Position numbers and translations under genes: made by a program. A stretch of 64,000 nt of DNA, taken from assembly GCA_004431415.1 (NCBI GenBank), contig QPMI01000432.1, positions 186,001 through 250,000 on the forward strand, in the 5' to 3' direction. The stretch's first letter is position 1. The number at the start of each line of letters is the position of its first letter. Positions 31,468-44,266 of the stretch are shown here, piece after piece. The notes below the pieces were generated by a model. That model saw only the letters and a program-made list of their open reading frames with translations, made no database searches and was not told where the DNA came from. The stretch comes from Cyanophora paradoxa (taxonomy: Eukaryota; Glaucocystophyceae; Cyanophorales; Cyanophoraceae).

Positions 31468-33070
31468 TCGATATGCACTTGAAGGCTGCCAGTGCTGCCT
31501 TGACTCACTGTGGTCACTGAGACAGGCTCCACATGAGAAGGAAAAGTCACTGAGTGATGTATGACTCTGTGACTTCTTAAAAAAAGTAGCGGCAGCCGCT
31601 GCCCTTGCCAGTGAGCTTGGAAGTATGAAGTGGGAAGATCTGCCACAGAGTGGAGTTTTGTGGCTGAAATTGGGTATCCGGCAGTTCTGTCAATGGAAAG
31701 TCCCTTTTTTTCCTTTTTTCTTCCTGAAGTGCTGTGGTGCACTTGATTGCTCAGTGCGGATTCAGAACCGGTTCGATTCTTGGCAAACAATAAATAATAC
31801 ATTAAACATCTTGGCATGTACAACAAAAAGAAAAGCATATGTTCCACAATGTACAAACAACAAAACAAGACAAAAAACAAAAAACACAACACTAACACAA
31901 CGTTCACACATTCACAACAAACAAAACAGAAACTTGCCAAATTGAAATTGAAGAGATTGTACTTGCATTGTTTGTTTAACATCTAGATCAGTGGCATCTA
32001 GATCTTTACATTGATCATGATGCATGCATTATTCATCATGGCATCATTGCATGCATAAAATATTGTTGCATGTTACATGCATGAAATGAAATGATCAATG
32101 ATTGACTTGTTCATGATCAATTCTTCTACAACCTTGCCAGGTTGTTTTTGCCAAGTTGTCAATTGAAGTGTTCAATTCTTAAGCTTCTTGCAATTGTTCA
32201 TGATCAGTGCCGCAATGTGTTGCCAGGCTAGATAGCTGGCAAGGTGGTGTATTGGGGGTACAGGCAGACTGAGGTACAGGGGTACAAAGCTACAGGGACT
32301 TCGACAGTATATCACTGCTGCAATACATGGTAACGTTCAAGCTTCTTGCCCACTTTCCTGCTAAGGATTGCCCTTGCTTTGCCAGCCATGGCCAGTATTT
32401 AACACCAAAACTCGATGTTCGATGACAGATCTAGAACATAAATGATCAAAACTTTGAAATACATATACATTGCATGTGCTTCTTTTGTATTGTTTTGTGA
32501 TCACTTCATTGTTTCTGGATCTGTTCTGAAATGCTCTCTTCTTCAGTGCTTCAGCTTCATTTTCGTTCTTTGTAATACGATTGATCATGAACCACAAGAG
32601 ATTCATGTGTGCAATTTCAAACTTCTTGCAATTGCTCAGTGCTTTAGCTCTTCTTCTCATCTTCCTGGCTAAAGCTATATATAGCTAAGAATATCAAATC
32701 GCCCTTTAATTTCTTTGCCAGCCAAGAATTAAACACCAATTGCAAAGCACTGTGTTTCATGACAAACCATAAATGATGAAGCCTCGCTTTGGACTACATT
32801 GCATCTCGTGCATTGTTTCCAGATTACATGATCAGTGTTTAATTTCTACATCTTCCATGCACTCAGATCTGTGTTCTTTATGTTCGGTGCTTCAGCTTCT
32901 TCTGTTCTGTCTTTACAACTTTAGTACTTCATTCTCATTCTTTGTTCAATTAATAAGTAGTAGTAGTAGAAGTAGTACATAGAAGAAGAAGAATAGACCA
33001 CAAGAAATCAAAGACTCCTAAATATATATAACACTGGGGGGGTGCGGGGGGGCGGAGCCCCCCTGCTTGT
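31468..33070. mobile_element. 1603-bp AT-rich unit, copy 1 of an exact tandem dimer (Helitron-like ends)
   Basis: Sequence from TCGATATGCACTTGAAGG to a GC hairpin followed by TGCTTGT. The next 1603 bp repeat it with a constant offset at every point I compared. The unit begins with TC. A 7-bp stem with 3-nt loop (GGGGGGCGGAGCCCCCC, 33047-33063) lies 7 nt before its 3' end. It encodes no recognisable protein: the open frames of 76, 99 and 106 codons come from A/C-rich and GATC/CATG-rich low-complexity sequence. A non-autonomous rolling-circle element is a reasonable guess. The end is not the canonical CTRR, so other origins of a tandem duplication remain open. Confidence 0.6.
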
Positions 33071-34673
33071 TCGATATGCACTTGAAGGCTGCCAGTGCTG
33101 CCTTGACTCACTGTGGTCACTGAGACAGGCTCCACATGAGAAGGAAAAGTCACTGAGTGATGTATGACTCTGTGACTTCTTAAAAAAAGTAGCGGCAGCC
33201 GCTGCCCTTGCCAGTGAGCTTGGAAGTATGAAGTGGGAAGATCTGCCACAGAGTGGAGTTTTGTGGCTGAAATTGGGTATCCGGCAGTTCTGTCAATGGA
33301 AAGTCCCTTTTTTTCCTTTTTTCTTCCTGAAGTGCTGTGGTGCACTTGATTGCTCAGTGCGGATTCAGAACCGGTTCGATTCTTGGCAAACAATAAATAA
33401 TACATTAAACATCTTGGCATGTACAACAAAAAGAAAAGCATATGTTCCACAATGTACAAACAACAAAACAAGACAAAAAACAAAAAACACAACACTAACA
33501 CAACGTTCACACATTCACAACAAACAAAACAGAAACTTGCCAAATTGAAATTGAAGAGATTGTACTTGCATTGTTTGTTTAACATCTAGATCAGTGGCAT
33601 CTAGATCTTTACATTGATCATGATGCATGCATTATTCATCATGGCATCATTGCATGCATAAAATATTGTTGCATGTTACATGCATGAAATGAAATGATCA
33701 ATGATTGACTTGTTCATGATCAATTCTTCTACAACCTTGCCAGGTTGTTTTTGCCAAGTTGTCAATTGAAGTGTTCAATTCTTAAGCTTCTTGCAATTGT
33801 TCATGATCAGTGCCGCAATGTGTTGCCAGGCTAGATAGCTGGCAAGGTGGTGTATTGGGGGTACAGGCAGACTGAGGTACAGGGGTACAAAGCTACAGGG
33901 ACTTCGACAGTATATCACTGCTGCAATACATGGTAACGTTCAAGCTTCTTGCCCACTTTCCTGCTAAGGATTGCCCTTGCTTTGCCAGCCATGGCCAGTA
34001 TTTAACACCAAAACTCGATGTTCGATGACAGATCTAGAACATAAATGATCAAAACTTTGAAATACATATACATTGCATGTGCTTCTTTTGTATTGTTTTG
34101 TGATCACTTCATTGTTTCTGGATCTGTTCTGAAATGCTCTCTTCTTCAGTGCTTCAGCTTCATTTTCGTTCTTTGTAATACGATTGATCATGAACCACAA
34201 GAGATTCATGTGTGCAATTTCAAACTTCTTGCAATTGCTCAGTGCTTTAGCTCTTCTTCTCATCTTCCTGGCTAAAGCTATATATAGCTAAGAATATCAA
34301 ATCGCCCTTTAATTTCTTTGCCAGCCAAGAATTAAACACCAATTGCAAAGCACTGTGTTTCATGACAAACCATAAATGATGAAGCCTCGCTTTGGACTAC
34401 ATTGCATCTCGTGCATTGTTTCCAGATTACATGATCAGTGTTTAATTTCTACATCTTCCATGCACTCAGATCTGTGTTCTTTATGTTCGGTGCTTCAGCT
34501 TCTTCTGTTCTGTCTTTACAACTTTAGTACTTCATTCTCATTCTTTGTTCAATTAATAAGTAGTAGTAGTAGAAGTAGTACATAGAAGAAGAAGAATAGA
34601 CCACAAGAAATCAAAGACTCCTAAATATATATAACACTGGGGGGGTGCGGGGGGGCGGAGCCCCCCTGCTTGT
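33071..34673. mobile_element. 1603-bp unit, copy 2 of the tandem dimer
   Basis: Head-to-tail copy of 31468-33070 with no difference noticed at the positions checked (ORFs of 106, 99, 76 and 69 codons are identical in both). It ends with the same hairpin (34650-34666) and TGCTTGT, then leaves homology. The array is exactly two units long. Confidence 0.8.
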
Positions 34674-35196
34674 ACTTCAAAGCTTTGCCAAGTTGAAGGC
34701 CCTGATCATGAGCTCGAGGCTCTGGGCTCAGCCGCCTCAGCGGCTAGCGCTAGCGACGTGGCGCTTATAAAATTAATGCATGTCAAAGTATGACGCACTG
34801 CGGCATGCAAATTACAAGTTAAATGGCCCCCACAACACAATGATTCAAGATTCAATGATTCTCAGACCGTCGGACCCTGAGACTGCAGCGGAGCTCGATC
34901 CGAGGCTCGATCGCGAGAGTCTTCATCATGGCATGCAAATGGATTCTCAGTTGCTGATCGATATCACGAGACTGAGGGCTCGAGTCCGGCGAGTGGCCCG
35001 GCGGCCACGTGCACGGCCAAAAATTTAAAATGCATGCAGCCCATGGCCAGCGATTGCCCGATTTCGAGTTCAGAGTTCATTGCATTGACCCGAATCAAAG
35101 CGAAGCATCGAACGAAGCCGCCTGAGCGCAAGGCCCAAGGCCTACAAGAGCTCGGAAGCGCCGCGCGCGCATGGCCATGGGGCGCCCACGGCCGGG
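34674..35196. other. Spacer downstream of the dimer, no gene seen
   Basis: Mixed composition with short palindromes (GCTAGCGCTAGC, CATGGCATGC-like). No coding signal before the NOC2 stop. Confidence 0.4.
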
Positions 35197-35562
35197 CTAG
35201 TCGTCGTCGGAGAGGTCGTCGAGGGCGAGGTCCCGCACCTGCCGCCCCGCCCCAGATCAGCCCCAGACGCGGACAAGGCAGCCGAGGCCGAGGAAGGGGG
35301 CCTAAGCCTGCTTGAGCTTGCTCCAAGGCCTCCTCCGCCTCCCCTAGGGGCCGGGGCGGGCCCCCCCGCGCACCTCGTCCTCCGAGCCACCCGAGTCCGA
35401 CCCCGCCTCCCTCCGCCCCTTCTTCTTCTTCGCCTTCTCCTTCGCCCCGCCCGGCGCCGCCTTCTTGCCCTTCTCATCCCCCCCCTTCTTCTTGGCCCCC
35501 GCCGCCTCCTTCTTCGGCTGCGGCCTCGCTGGCTCCTCCTCGCTCCCCTCCTCCTCGTCGTC

Positions 35563-35602
<40 letters not shown>

Positions 35603-38600
35603 TCGCTGCCGGCGCGGCGCTTCTTGCCGCCCTTGCCCGCCTTCTTCTTGCCCTCCCCGTCGCTCCCCTCGCTGCCCTCGTCGTCGTCGCCCTCGCCCTT
35701 GGCGCCCGCCACCTGCCGCAGCGCACGGGCGTAAGTGCCGCAGCGACGCACGAGCCGAGCCGAGCCAAGCCAGGCGTGCTAGGCCAGGCGTGCTTAGCAA
35801 GGCCAGCCAAGCTGGGAGACCGCCAGCTCTCTTTCTTCTTCGCAATTCGCACCTTGGCGGCTTCGCGGGCCATCTGCTCGAGGAGGAGCTTGCGCCGCTG
35901 CTCGATCCGCTTCTTCTCCGCCCGCCAGTACTGCGCCAGCGGGCTCTCCGCAGCCGCCTTCTCGCCCTGCAGCACACAAGGTCAGCGCCGACGCGGCACG
36001 AAAGCAAGGCCAGCCGAGACAAGGCACTGCGGACCTTCTCGTCCTTGAGGAATGCGGCCGCCTTCTCCGCGTCCTTCGGGCTGAACGCCACCCCGTCCCG
36101 CTGCGCTCCCGTAAGCAAAGCAAAGCCGGGGCGCAGCTCGGCAGGGGCTCGAGGCACCTTGCGGGCGAGCCAGGCGGCGTTGGCCTCCAGCTTGTCCACC
36201 AGAAGCGACACCTGCTTCCCGAAGCGCTGCGGAGGGGGAGGAGGGGGAGGAGGGGGCGGCTCGGCCGAGCTCGCAGAGGGGAGGGCCCGGGCCGGGCGGG
36301 GGCGCACGATGATGTGGGTCTTCTTGGCCCACTTCTTGAGGGCGATGCTCGCCGGCAGCGCCACCTCCGGGAACGCGATCTGCCGCCCCGCCCCGCCCCG
36401 CGCCTCAGCCGCAGAGCCTCGCGACCGTGGGCGGGGAGGGGGGCGGGGCGCACGGAGGTGGCGCAGGATGCGAAGTGCTCGGCGAGGAGCTCCAGCGTCT
36501 CCTGCACCACCGCCTCCTGCCCGGGCGTGAGGGGGGCGGGGAGGGGCGGGGCGAGGGCAGAGGGAGGAGGGGGGAGGGGACGGCTCGCCTGGAAGGAGCG
36601 CGATGCGAGGACGGCCGTGGGGGCCTTGGGAGGCGCGCGCGCGCGCGCGCGAGTCAGCCAGGCGAGTCGGATGGAGAGGGAGGGAGGGGGGCCGCCCTCC
36701 GTCCCCGCCCCAGCCTCCCGCGCCGAAACCCCCTCCCTCCTCACCTTGACGAGGAGGCGGAGGTCCATGGGCTTGGCCATCGTCGGCTTCGACTTGCGCG
36801 CCAGCTCCGCGCACTGCAGCACCTGTCCGAGGGGGGGCGGGGGAGTTAGGGGTGGGGCGGGTTGGACGGGGCGGGCGGGCGGGCGGGGGCTCGCCTCGAG
36901 GAGGTAGGGGGCGACTGGGATGAAGGCCCCGCCGCGGGCGGCGAGGTCCACGAGGAGGCGGACGCAGGTGAAGCGCAGCGGGAAGTACCGCGTCGTCGGC
37001 ACCTGCGGGGGCGGGCGGGCCGGCAAGAGTGAGTGGGCGCGCGGGCGCGCGGGGGGGCGGGCGGGGGGCGTTGTCGGCACCAGCCGGATCGTCCCCGTCA
37101 CCACCTGGGGGACTCGCGTAAGGAAAAAGATCGCGTGGATGGGCGGCCGGGGGGTACGCCGCGCGCGCGCCTGGCAGAAGGGGTAGATGAGGGGCCGGAG
37201 CTCGTTGGCGGCGGGGTACGCGGAGAGGACGGCGCCCCAGGCGCGCAGCGAGTTGAGGAACTGCGAGGAGACAGTCGGCGCCGGCGAGGCGAGCTGGAGC
37301 GAGCGGGCCGGCTCTGATACGGCCTGGGGCAGGAACCTGCCAGTTGTAGACGGCCTGGGCGCTCTCCTTCGTGCGGTGCGTGATCGCGTTCCGGAGGTGC
37401 ACGGCAAGCTGGGGGGAGGGAGAGAGGGGGGGGAGGGATGGAGGGTGAGCGGGGGGCAGGGAGGGAGGGAGGGAGGGGGGCCCCTCCTCCGCCTCTATCT
37501 CCGGCTCGTCCGGGGCCCTCAGGAGAGGAGAGGAGGGGTACGCGGGCGGACCTGGCGGATGTAGACGAAGGCGTGCTGGTAGGAGGCCGCGAAGTCGATG
37601 CCGTAGAGGTCCGCCACGCACCCCACCATGAACGCCACCGAGCCGGCCGTCTGAGGGAGAGAGAAAGGGGTAAGAGAGGGGCGGAGGTGGGCGAGGAGAC
37701 GATGGAAAGCGAGCGGGGGCGGGCCTTTGCGGAGTGGAACTTGGCGTTGCGGACGAAGGTGAGGTAGGCGCCCTTGAGGACGATCTCGATGAAGGGGAAC
37801 GGCATCCGCAGCGCCAGCTGCGAGCCGGGAGAGTGAGGCAAGGCCAAGGCAAGGAAAGGTCGGAGGCGAGGCCAGGCTAGAAGGCTGAAGGCTAGGCCAA
37901 AGGCTTAAGGGCGCGCAAAGCGGGGTGGGGAGAGTGAGTCAAGGTCAAGGCAAGGTCAAGGAGGGGTCGGAGGCGGGGCGAGGCTAAAGGCTAGAGCTAG
38001 GCTGTGCGGGGCGGGGCGGGGCGGACCTGGCGCATGAGGAGGTACGCGGCGACGCGGGCGCGCTCGCTCTCGCCGCCGCCGCCGCCCCCGCTCCACACCA
38101 CCAGCGCCGCCTGGCGCGATGTGAGGCGGGCGGGGCGGGCGGGGCGGGCGGGCGGGCGGGCGTGGCTGGGCGGCTACCTTGAGGAGCTTGCGGCCGAGGG
38201 CGGGCCAGAGGGCGACGTAGGGGACCATGCGGGCCATCTGCCGCAGCACCAGCGCCGCCATCGACCCGTCCGCCACCTGAGTTGGAGGCGGTAGATAGGT
38301 CAGAGGGAGCTAGCTTCGAGCGGCAAGATTGGTGAAGCGTGAGTCTCAGCTAGCCGGACGGACCTGGCCGAGGAAGCGGAGGGCGTGGGTGACGTAGCTC
38401 TTGACGAGCGGCTTCGACTTCTTCCACTGCGGCGACTGCCCGGGGCTCCACCGCCCCGGCCGCGCGCCGCCCTCGCCCGTCGCGCCGCCCTCGGTGCCGT
38501 GCGCGTCCCCCGCCGGCCTAAAGCCCCACCCTCCAGGGTCAGAGGCAGCGGGGCCCTAGGGGCGGAAGCTCTACCCCGCCCCGCGCCGCGCTGACCTGCC

Positions 38601-40532
38601 GAGGTGGGCGTCGAGGAGGCCGTCGAAGGAGCCGAAGCAGAAGGCCATCAGCCGGTTGAACACCCCCGCACTCGGGATGTGCAGCTCTGCGCACGCAGCC
38701 CCGCCCCCGTCAGAGCTGCGGTTTCTCCAGCCCGAAACCAAAAGCGCCCGGCGGGGCCTTCATGCGGGCGGGCGCACCGGGGGCGCGGCCGTCGTCGTCG
38801 GCCCCCTCGGGGTCCGCCACGCGGCAGCCGGCTCGGAAGGCCCGCACCACCCGCGCCAGCGCCTTGTGCGACTTGGTCTGCCCGTACCCCCCCCGTCAGC
38901 TCTCGCCCCAAACTTCTAGGTGGGGAGATAGGTAGCCGAGCGGCGGCGCGGCGCGGCGCGGCGCGCGCGCGGACGAACCGCGCGGGCCGCCCTGATCCAC
39001 TGCGTGAGCATCTCCGTGGTGAGGACGGCCCCCTTCGCCGCCTCCTTCTCCTTCTCCGCCTCCGCCTCCGCCTCCGCCTCGGCCTCCTCCTCCTCCTCGC
39101 CCTTCTTGCCCTTCTTCTTGCCCTTCTCGGCCTTGCCCTCCTCCTTGCCCTTCTTCTTCTTGGCCGGCTTCTCCTCCTCCTCCTCCTCGCTCTCCTCCTC
39201 CTCCTCCTCCTCCTCCTCGCCCTCGTCGTCCCCCTGCGCAGCCCCGCGTCGGCCCCGGGCCCGCACGTACGTACCCCCGTACCCCCGCAGCCCCGCAGCC
39301 CCGCCCCGCTTTAGCACCTCTAGCGCGGCTCTAGCTAGCCCCTCCTTCCCTCCCCCCACGCCCTTCCCCTCACGGGCGAGCGAGTGGGCGGGCGGGCGAG
39401 CGGGCGGGCGGGCGGGCGGGCGGGCGGGGGCGTACGATGTCCTCGCCGAAGTGGAGGAGGTTGGCGTCGTTCTTCTTCAGGAACTCGTAGAACTCGGGGT
39501 CCTTGCTCGCCAGGTCCTCCAGCACCTGTACCCCCGAGGTGAGCGAGCGCGGGGCACAAGACGCAGCCAGAAGTCGCCAAGCTAGATTTCGGGCCTCTCG
39601 TAACGCTCGACCCGCTGAGCTCGAGCTCCCATAGTTCAGCTGTAGCTAGAGGTGCGAAGGTCCCCGAGCTAGAGAAGCTGGTTCTGGGCCGAAGCCCTGC
39701 AGACGCCGGCCGCGCGTTGTGCGAGCGAGCGCACCTTCCTGTGCTGCGCGACCTTGCCCTTGATCTTCTTCCCGTCCGCCGCCGCGGCCGCCGCCGCCTC
39801 GCTCAGCTCGCCCTCCCCCTCCTCCTGCGCGCGGGGCGGCTCAGGCGCGCCCGCCCGCGCCGCCCTGCGGGGCGGGACGCACGTCGCCGTCTCCCATCTC
39901 GGCATCGTCGTCCTCGCCCTCGCCGCCCGCGAGCGCCTCCGCCTCCTCCTCCCCCTCGTCCCCGTCGCTCCCCGCCGCCTCGTCCTCGTCGCCGGCGTCG
40001 CTCCCCTCCGAGTCTGCGTCCAGCGCTTCGAAGAATCCCTTCTCCATGAACTCGTCCGCCGTCATCTGCGCGCCCCGCCCCGCCGGCCCCTCAGCGGCCC
40101 CGCGCGCCTCGAGATCGCGAGCGGCCCCGCCGGCGCCCACGCACTTCCTCCACGGGCTTCCTGCGAGCGCGCACGGTCCCGCATCAGCTAGTGCACGACA
40201 GCGCCGGCTCGCGACGCGTACGCACTTGGGCTTCGCCTTCCGTGTCTCCTCTGGCTTGTCTGCCGCGGGTGTGGGCGCGGGCCACTTGCGGCGGGGATCG
40301 CGAGGCGCGCGGCAGGTCGCAGCTAGCGCGCTCGCACGTACTCACCACTCTGCTGAGCTCGCGCGTCACCCTGATCGCGCTCCCTCGCAGCGGGCTTGGC
40401 ATCGTCGCGAGTCGCGGTGCCCTTCTGCTTCTTCTCCCGGATCGCCTTCCGCCGCTTGAACTCGCGACGCCGCTGGAGCTCAGCAGGCAGCTTGTTCTTG
40501 ATGTACTTCTTCGCGGACTTCTTGAGCGTCAT
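35197..40532 (-). CDS. NOC2: Nucleolar complex protein 2 (ribosome biogenesis)
   Basis: NOC2 forms the Noc1-Noc2 and Noc2-Noc3 complexes that escort pre-60S particles from nucleolus to nucleoplasm. ATG 40532 starts MTLKKSAKKYIKNKLPAEL with a basic, nucleolar-type N-terminus, then EFMEKGFFEALDAD and acidic blocks, LASKDPEFYEFLKKND, TEMLTQWIRAARA, AGVFNRLMAFCFGSFDGLL, PLVKSYVTHALRFLGQ, MVPYVALWPALGRKLLK, FIEIVLKGAYLTFVRNAKFH, DFAASYQHAFVYIRQ, LAVHLRNAITHRTKESAQAV-YNWQ, LRPLIYPFCQ, GTIRLVPT, TTRYFPLRFTCVRLL, AFIPVAPYLLE, KSKPTMAKPMDLRLLVKV and AFPEVALPASIALKKW. These follow the NOC2 order throughout. An extra acidic/basic tail (EDEDEDEDEDEEDDEEEG region) ends LALDDLSDDD at 35197. About 18 exons over 5.3 kb. 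Confidence 0.92.
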
Positions 40533-40689
40533 CTTGCCCGCTGGGATCGCGCGGACCGATGCGGCACGCCTTCCGAGCTCGCCGGGAGTCTACCTGAGCG
40601 CCTGCGATCACCGCTGGCGGCACTGGAGGGGGCCCTGATCGTCGAGGTGGTGTACCCGGCCGCAGCTCCACAAAGCCCTCGAGCTCGCG
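40533..40689. promoter_or_regulatory. Divergent promoter region NOC2 / coiled-coil protein
   Basis: 157 bp between the two ATGs, implying a shared bidirectional promoter. No core element is recognised. Confidence 0.4.
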
Positions 40690-43600
40690 ATGGCGGCGAA
40701 ATCGAACATGTTCGCGCTGCTGGGCGATGAGGACGAGAAGCCGAAGCCCGCCGCGCCGAAGAAGGCGGCCCAGCCCGCCGAGGCCCCGAAGACCGCCAAG
40801 ACCAATGGCGCGCCTGCCCCCGCGACGGCCGGCGCCGCGGCTGCCGAGAAGAAGAAAAAGAAGAAGAAGAAGAAGGCAGCGGCTTCGGCCTCCCCAGGTA
40901 CGCGCCACGCCTCGTACGGATCTAATCAGCGCGCTGAGTTCGGCCCGCGCTGCCGTTCGCAGAAGTCGAAAGCGCTGAGGAAGAGGAGGAGGAGGATGGT
41001 GACGACTGGACTCCCGCGCCGTCGAAGTCGTCGGGTCCGCGGACGGGCCATGTGTACATTGATGGCTTTCGCGTCCTGAGTCGGCCCCGCAGCCAAGCTG
41101 GCTGTCTCGAAGCAGGATCAACCGACTGCTAAGCCCGGCACGGCGAAGAAGGGTGCGATGCTCGCCCCTCACGCCGCTTGCGGACGTAACGACACGGAAT
41201 GGTTTCGCGTCCGCAGCCGAGGCACCGGCGGCGGCTCCCGCTGCACCCGCGAAGCCAGCGAGCACGGTTCGTCTATCGTCGCCTTCTCGCATGACGTAGC
41301 CCGAGCTGCCGAACTTCATCCTGACCCGACGCGCAGTCTGCAGCGCCGGCAGCTGCCCAGCGCCCGTCGACGGCACCGGCTGCGTCCGCCGCCGTTCCGC
41401 ACGCTGCGGCCGCCCATGCTCCCGCTGCGAAGCCGGCTCCGGCTGCCGCCCCTGCCGCCAAGGCGGGCGCGGCCCCTGCCGCCAAGCCTGCCGCGCCCGC
41501 CAAGCCGGTCGCCCCCGCGGCTTCGTCGGCGCACGGCGCTGCTGCGAAGTCGGCTCCCGCTGCACCCGCGCCTGCCGCGAAAGCCTCGGAGCCTCCGAAG
41601 GCGGCCCGCCCGAAGCCGAAGAACGCCCAGGAGCTCGCCCGCGTGCTGGAGATCGACGCCCAGGCCGCGATGGACAACCGCGCTCGCTGCGAGCTCTGGC
41701 GCTCCTGGTCGCAGCAGCTCCAGGCCAGCGACCGCCCGGTCCGCGCCTCGGCCCCTCCTGCGTGTGCTGCCCGCGCCGATGCTGCCGCAGGACGCGGACA
41801 AGTACCCGGACGAGAAGGAGAAGTCTTCGCTGAACTTCCGTCAGGTCTTCCTCCGCAGCCGCGCCCTCTCGATCGCCGTGGAGAGGTGCCTTCTCCTTTT
41901 CCTTCCTCCCTCGACGCCCACCCCTCACTTCGCCCCTGCAGCATGGTCACCGCACCGCCCACTCCCGACTCGGACGCCGAGATCGCTTCCCTCCTCCGTC
42001 TGGTCTTTGAGCAGGTCGGCCGCCCGCGCGGATCGAATCCGAGCCGAGGCGGACGCCAACGGTGTCCCGGCAGATCATGGCGGGCGACGCGCGCACGCAC
42101 GAGACGCTCGTCTCTGGGCTCATGCAGATCCTCGGCGAGGTCCGCAAGGTCGACGAGGTGAGTAGAGGAGCCTGCCAGACACCTTCCGGGAGCCGGCGCT
42201 CGAGATTTGATCGGGCGTGGCGGGGGCGCAGGTGCCGGTGCAGCTGGCGTCGGGCGTCGGGGCGGCGGTGGCGGCGTACACCGCGAACGTCTCCGCGCAG
42301 CGCGGTTTCGTGACGCAGTTCGAGGCGCTCGAGGCCCAGATCCGCGAGCAGGAGAACCAGCTGCAGCAGCTCCAGCACTCGCAGGTCGCCGACCCGACGG
42401 TCCGCTGTTTCCTCTTCCTTGCCCCGCCCTCGATCTGCCCTCCGCGTTCCGCCCGCCTGAGGCCGCGGGGCAGCGGCTGGCGCCGGTGACGCGCGCCCTG
42501 GTTTCGCTGGCGGAGGCGAAGGCGCGGGAGTTCCAGCAGCGGCAGCAGGTCTTCCGGCGGGACGAGCACGTCCGGAGGCTCTTCACGCACGTCGAGAACG
42601 ACATCAAGAGCCTCGTCGCCTCGACCGAGAACTCCCTCGGCTCGCTCCGCGGGCAGCGCGCCCAGCTCGTCGCCCTCCGCGACGACGCCCTCAAGCGCGC
42701 CGGCGGCGAGGCGAGCCCTTTCCTTCCTTCCTCTTTCTTCCGCTCCCCGAGCGCGCGCCCCTAACGGGGAGAGGCGCGGGGCAGAACTCGACGCTGCGGG
42801 AGACGCTGACGAAGGCGGCGGAGGAGGAGCGGGCGCTCGCGGCGCGCAAGAAGCAGCTGGAGGACGAGCTGGCGGCCGTCAGCAAGCGCCTGGCCGAGGT
42901 GCTCGAGCGCAAGCGCCGCGTGGAGGAGGAGGAGCGCAAGCAGCAGGGGAGCCACTACGACATGGTCCGCGTCCTCGAGGAGCAGGAGGCGCAGGTCGCG
43001 GACAAGCTCGGGAAGCAGGGCGCCGCGCGCGCGACGCTTGACCACGTCGCCGCCTTCGTGAACACGGCCCGCCAGAACCTCTTCGACATCCTGGAGGGCA
43101 ACGCCGGCCCGGCGGCGGCGATGGTGCGGGAGGTCCCGCTGCAGTACCTGACGCTCGTGCTGCGGCACATGCGGACGACGAGCGAGCTGCTGCACGCGCT
43201 CAAGGCCAAGGTCTCGTTCGCGGCGGTCAAGCTCGGCCCGCTGCGCAACGACTACAAGGAGATGCAGGAGCGGGGCCTCGCCGACGTCGCCACCGACGTC
43301 CTCTCCTCCATCCAGAAGATGCAGAGCATGGCCTCCACCTGCGTCGCCGACGCCGCCCGCGCTCGCCTCGACCTCGACAGCATCGTCTCCCACGCCAAGG
43401 CCTTCATCGCCGCCCTCCCCAACGCCGAGGAGTTCAAGGGTCCGCCTCGCCCCTCCGGCCTTCTTTTCGGCCGCCGCCCCCGCCCCCGGGTCTGATTTGG
43501 AGACGCCCGCAGTATTCAGCGACCAGATCGGGAGCCTCGCTGCCCGCCTCGAGCAGGAGCAGCGCGAGATCGCCGGTGCGCGTCCCGCCCCGCGCCGCGC

Positions 43601-44266
43601 CGCAGAGCGCCCCGCGCCGCCCGCGCCGACTCGCTCGCTCCGCAGAGATCTCGGGCGTTCCCCTGCAGCCGCTGCCCCCCGCCCCCGCCCCGCGCGCCGC
43701 CCCAGCGCCCGTCGCCCAGGCCGCCGCCCCCGTGCCCCACTCGGGCTCTCCCCGGGCTACCCCAGCCACGTCGTGGCCCCGAAGCGCCCGACCCCCGTCG
43801 CCCCGCCGCCCCGGCCCCGGCCCCGGCCCCGCCGCCGTGAAGAAGCCCGAACCCGCTCCCGTGAAGAAGGCAGAGCCGGCCCCGGCGGCCCGGCGGCCCC
43901 GGCCTTCACGCCCAGCCCGCGGTGGGCGAGTGGGGCCTGGAGCCCGTGGAGGCCTCCTGGGGCCAGCCCCGCGGCAGCGACGACGACGACGACGGGTTCC
44001 AGACCACCCGCCGCCGCCGCCCGCCAAGAAGGAGACCCGTGCGCCCCCTCCCGCCCCGCCCACCGCCTGCCGCGCGGCTGACGCGCCGCGCAGAGGCCGG
44101 CGGCTCGGCCCCGGCGGCAGCGGCGGCCAGCCCCGCGGCCCCCGCCGCCACCGTGAGCAACGCGTTCGCGGCGCTCTCCGGCGGCGCTCCGAAGCCGGCC
44201 TCCGGGCGCGGCGCCGCCGCCCCCGTCGGCCGGGGCGGCCGCCCCGCCACCGCCGGCCGCTCGTAG
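40690..44266 (+). CDS. Large coiled-coil protein with Lys/Ala-rich N-terminus
   Basis: ATG 40690: MAAKSNMFALLGDEDEKPKP, reminiscent of the N-terminus of Stm1/SERBP1-type ribosome-associated proteins, then a poly-Lys stretch, EVESAEEEEEDGDDWTP and a long Ala/Pro linker. From about 41.6 kb comes a helical part: NAQELARVLEIDAQAAMDNR, DADKYPDEKEKSSLNFRQVF, IMAGDARTHETLVSGLMQIL, VPVQLASGVGAAVAAYTANV, then long coiled coils (RETLTKAAEEERALAARKKQ, KRLAEVLERKRRVEEEERKQ). The C-terminus has a WGLEPVEASWGQPRGSDDDD segment and an Arg/Gly-rich end, GRGGRPATAGRS, at 44266. Introns are in phase, including a probable GC donor (CTCCAG|GCCAGC). Treating it as one gene rather than two is a judgement. Function unknown. 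Confidence 0.5.

Noticed and set aside
31137-31982. 281-codon minus-strand frame starting with a very hydrophobic, Cys/Phe/Leu-rich segment, partly duplicated at 32950-33585
   Set aside because: The hydrophobic start is the reverse complement of an A/C-rich low-complexity tract, the frame crosses the repeat junction, and no domain is recognisable.
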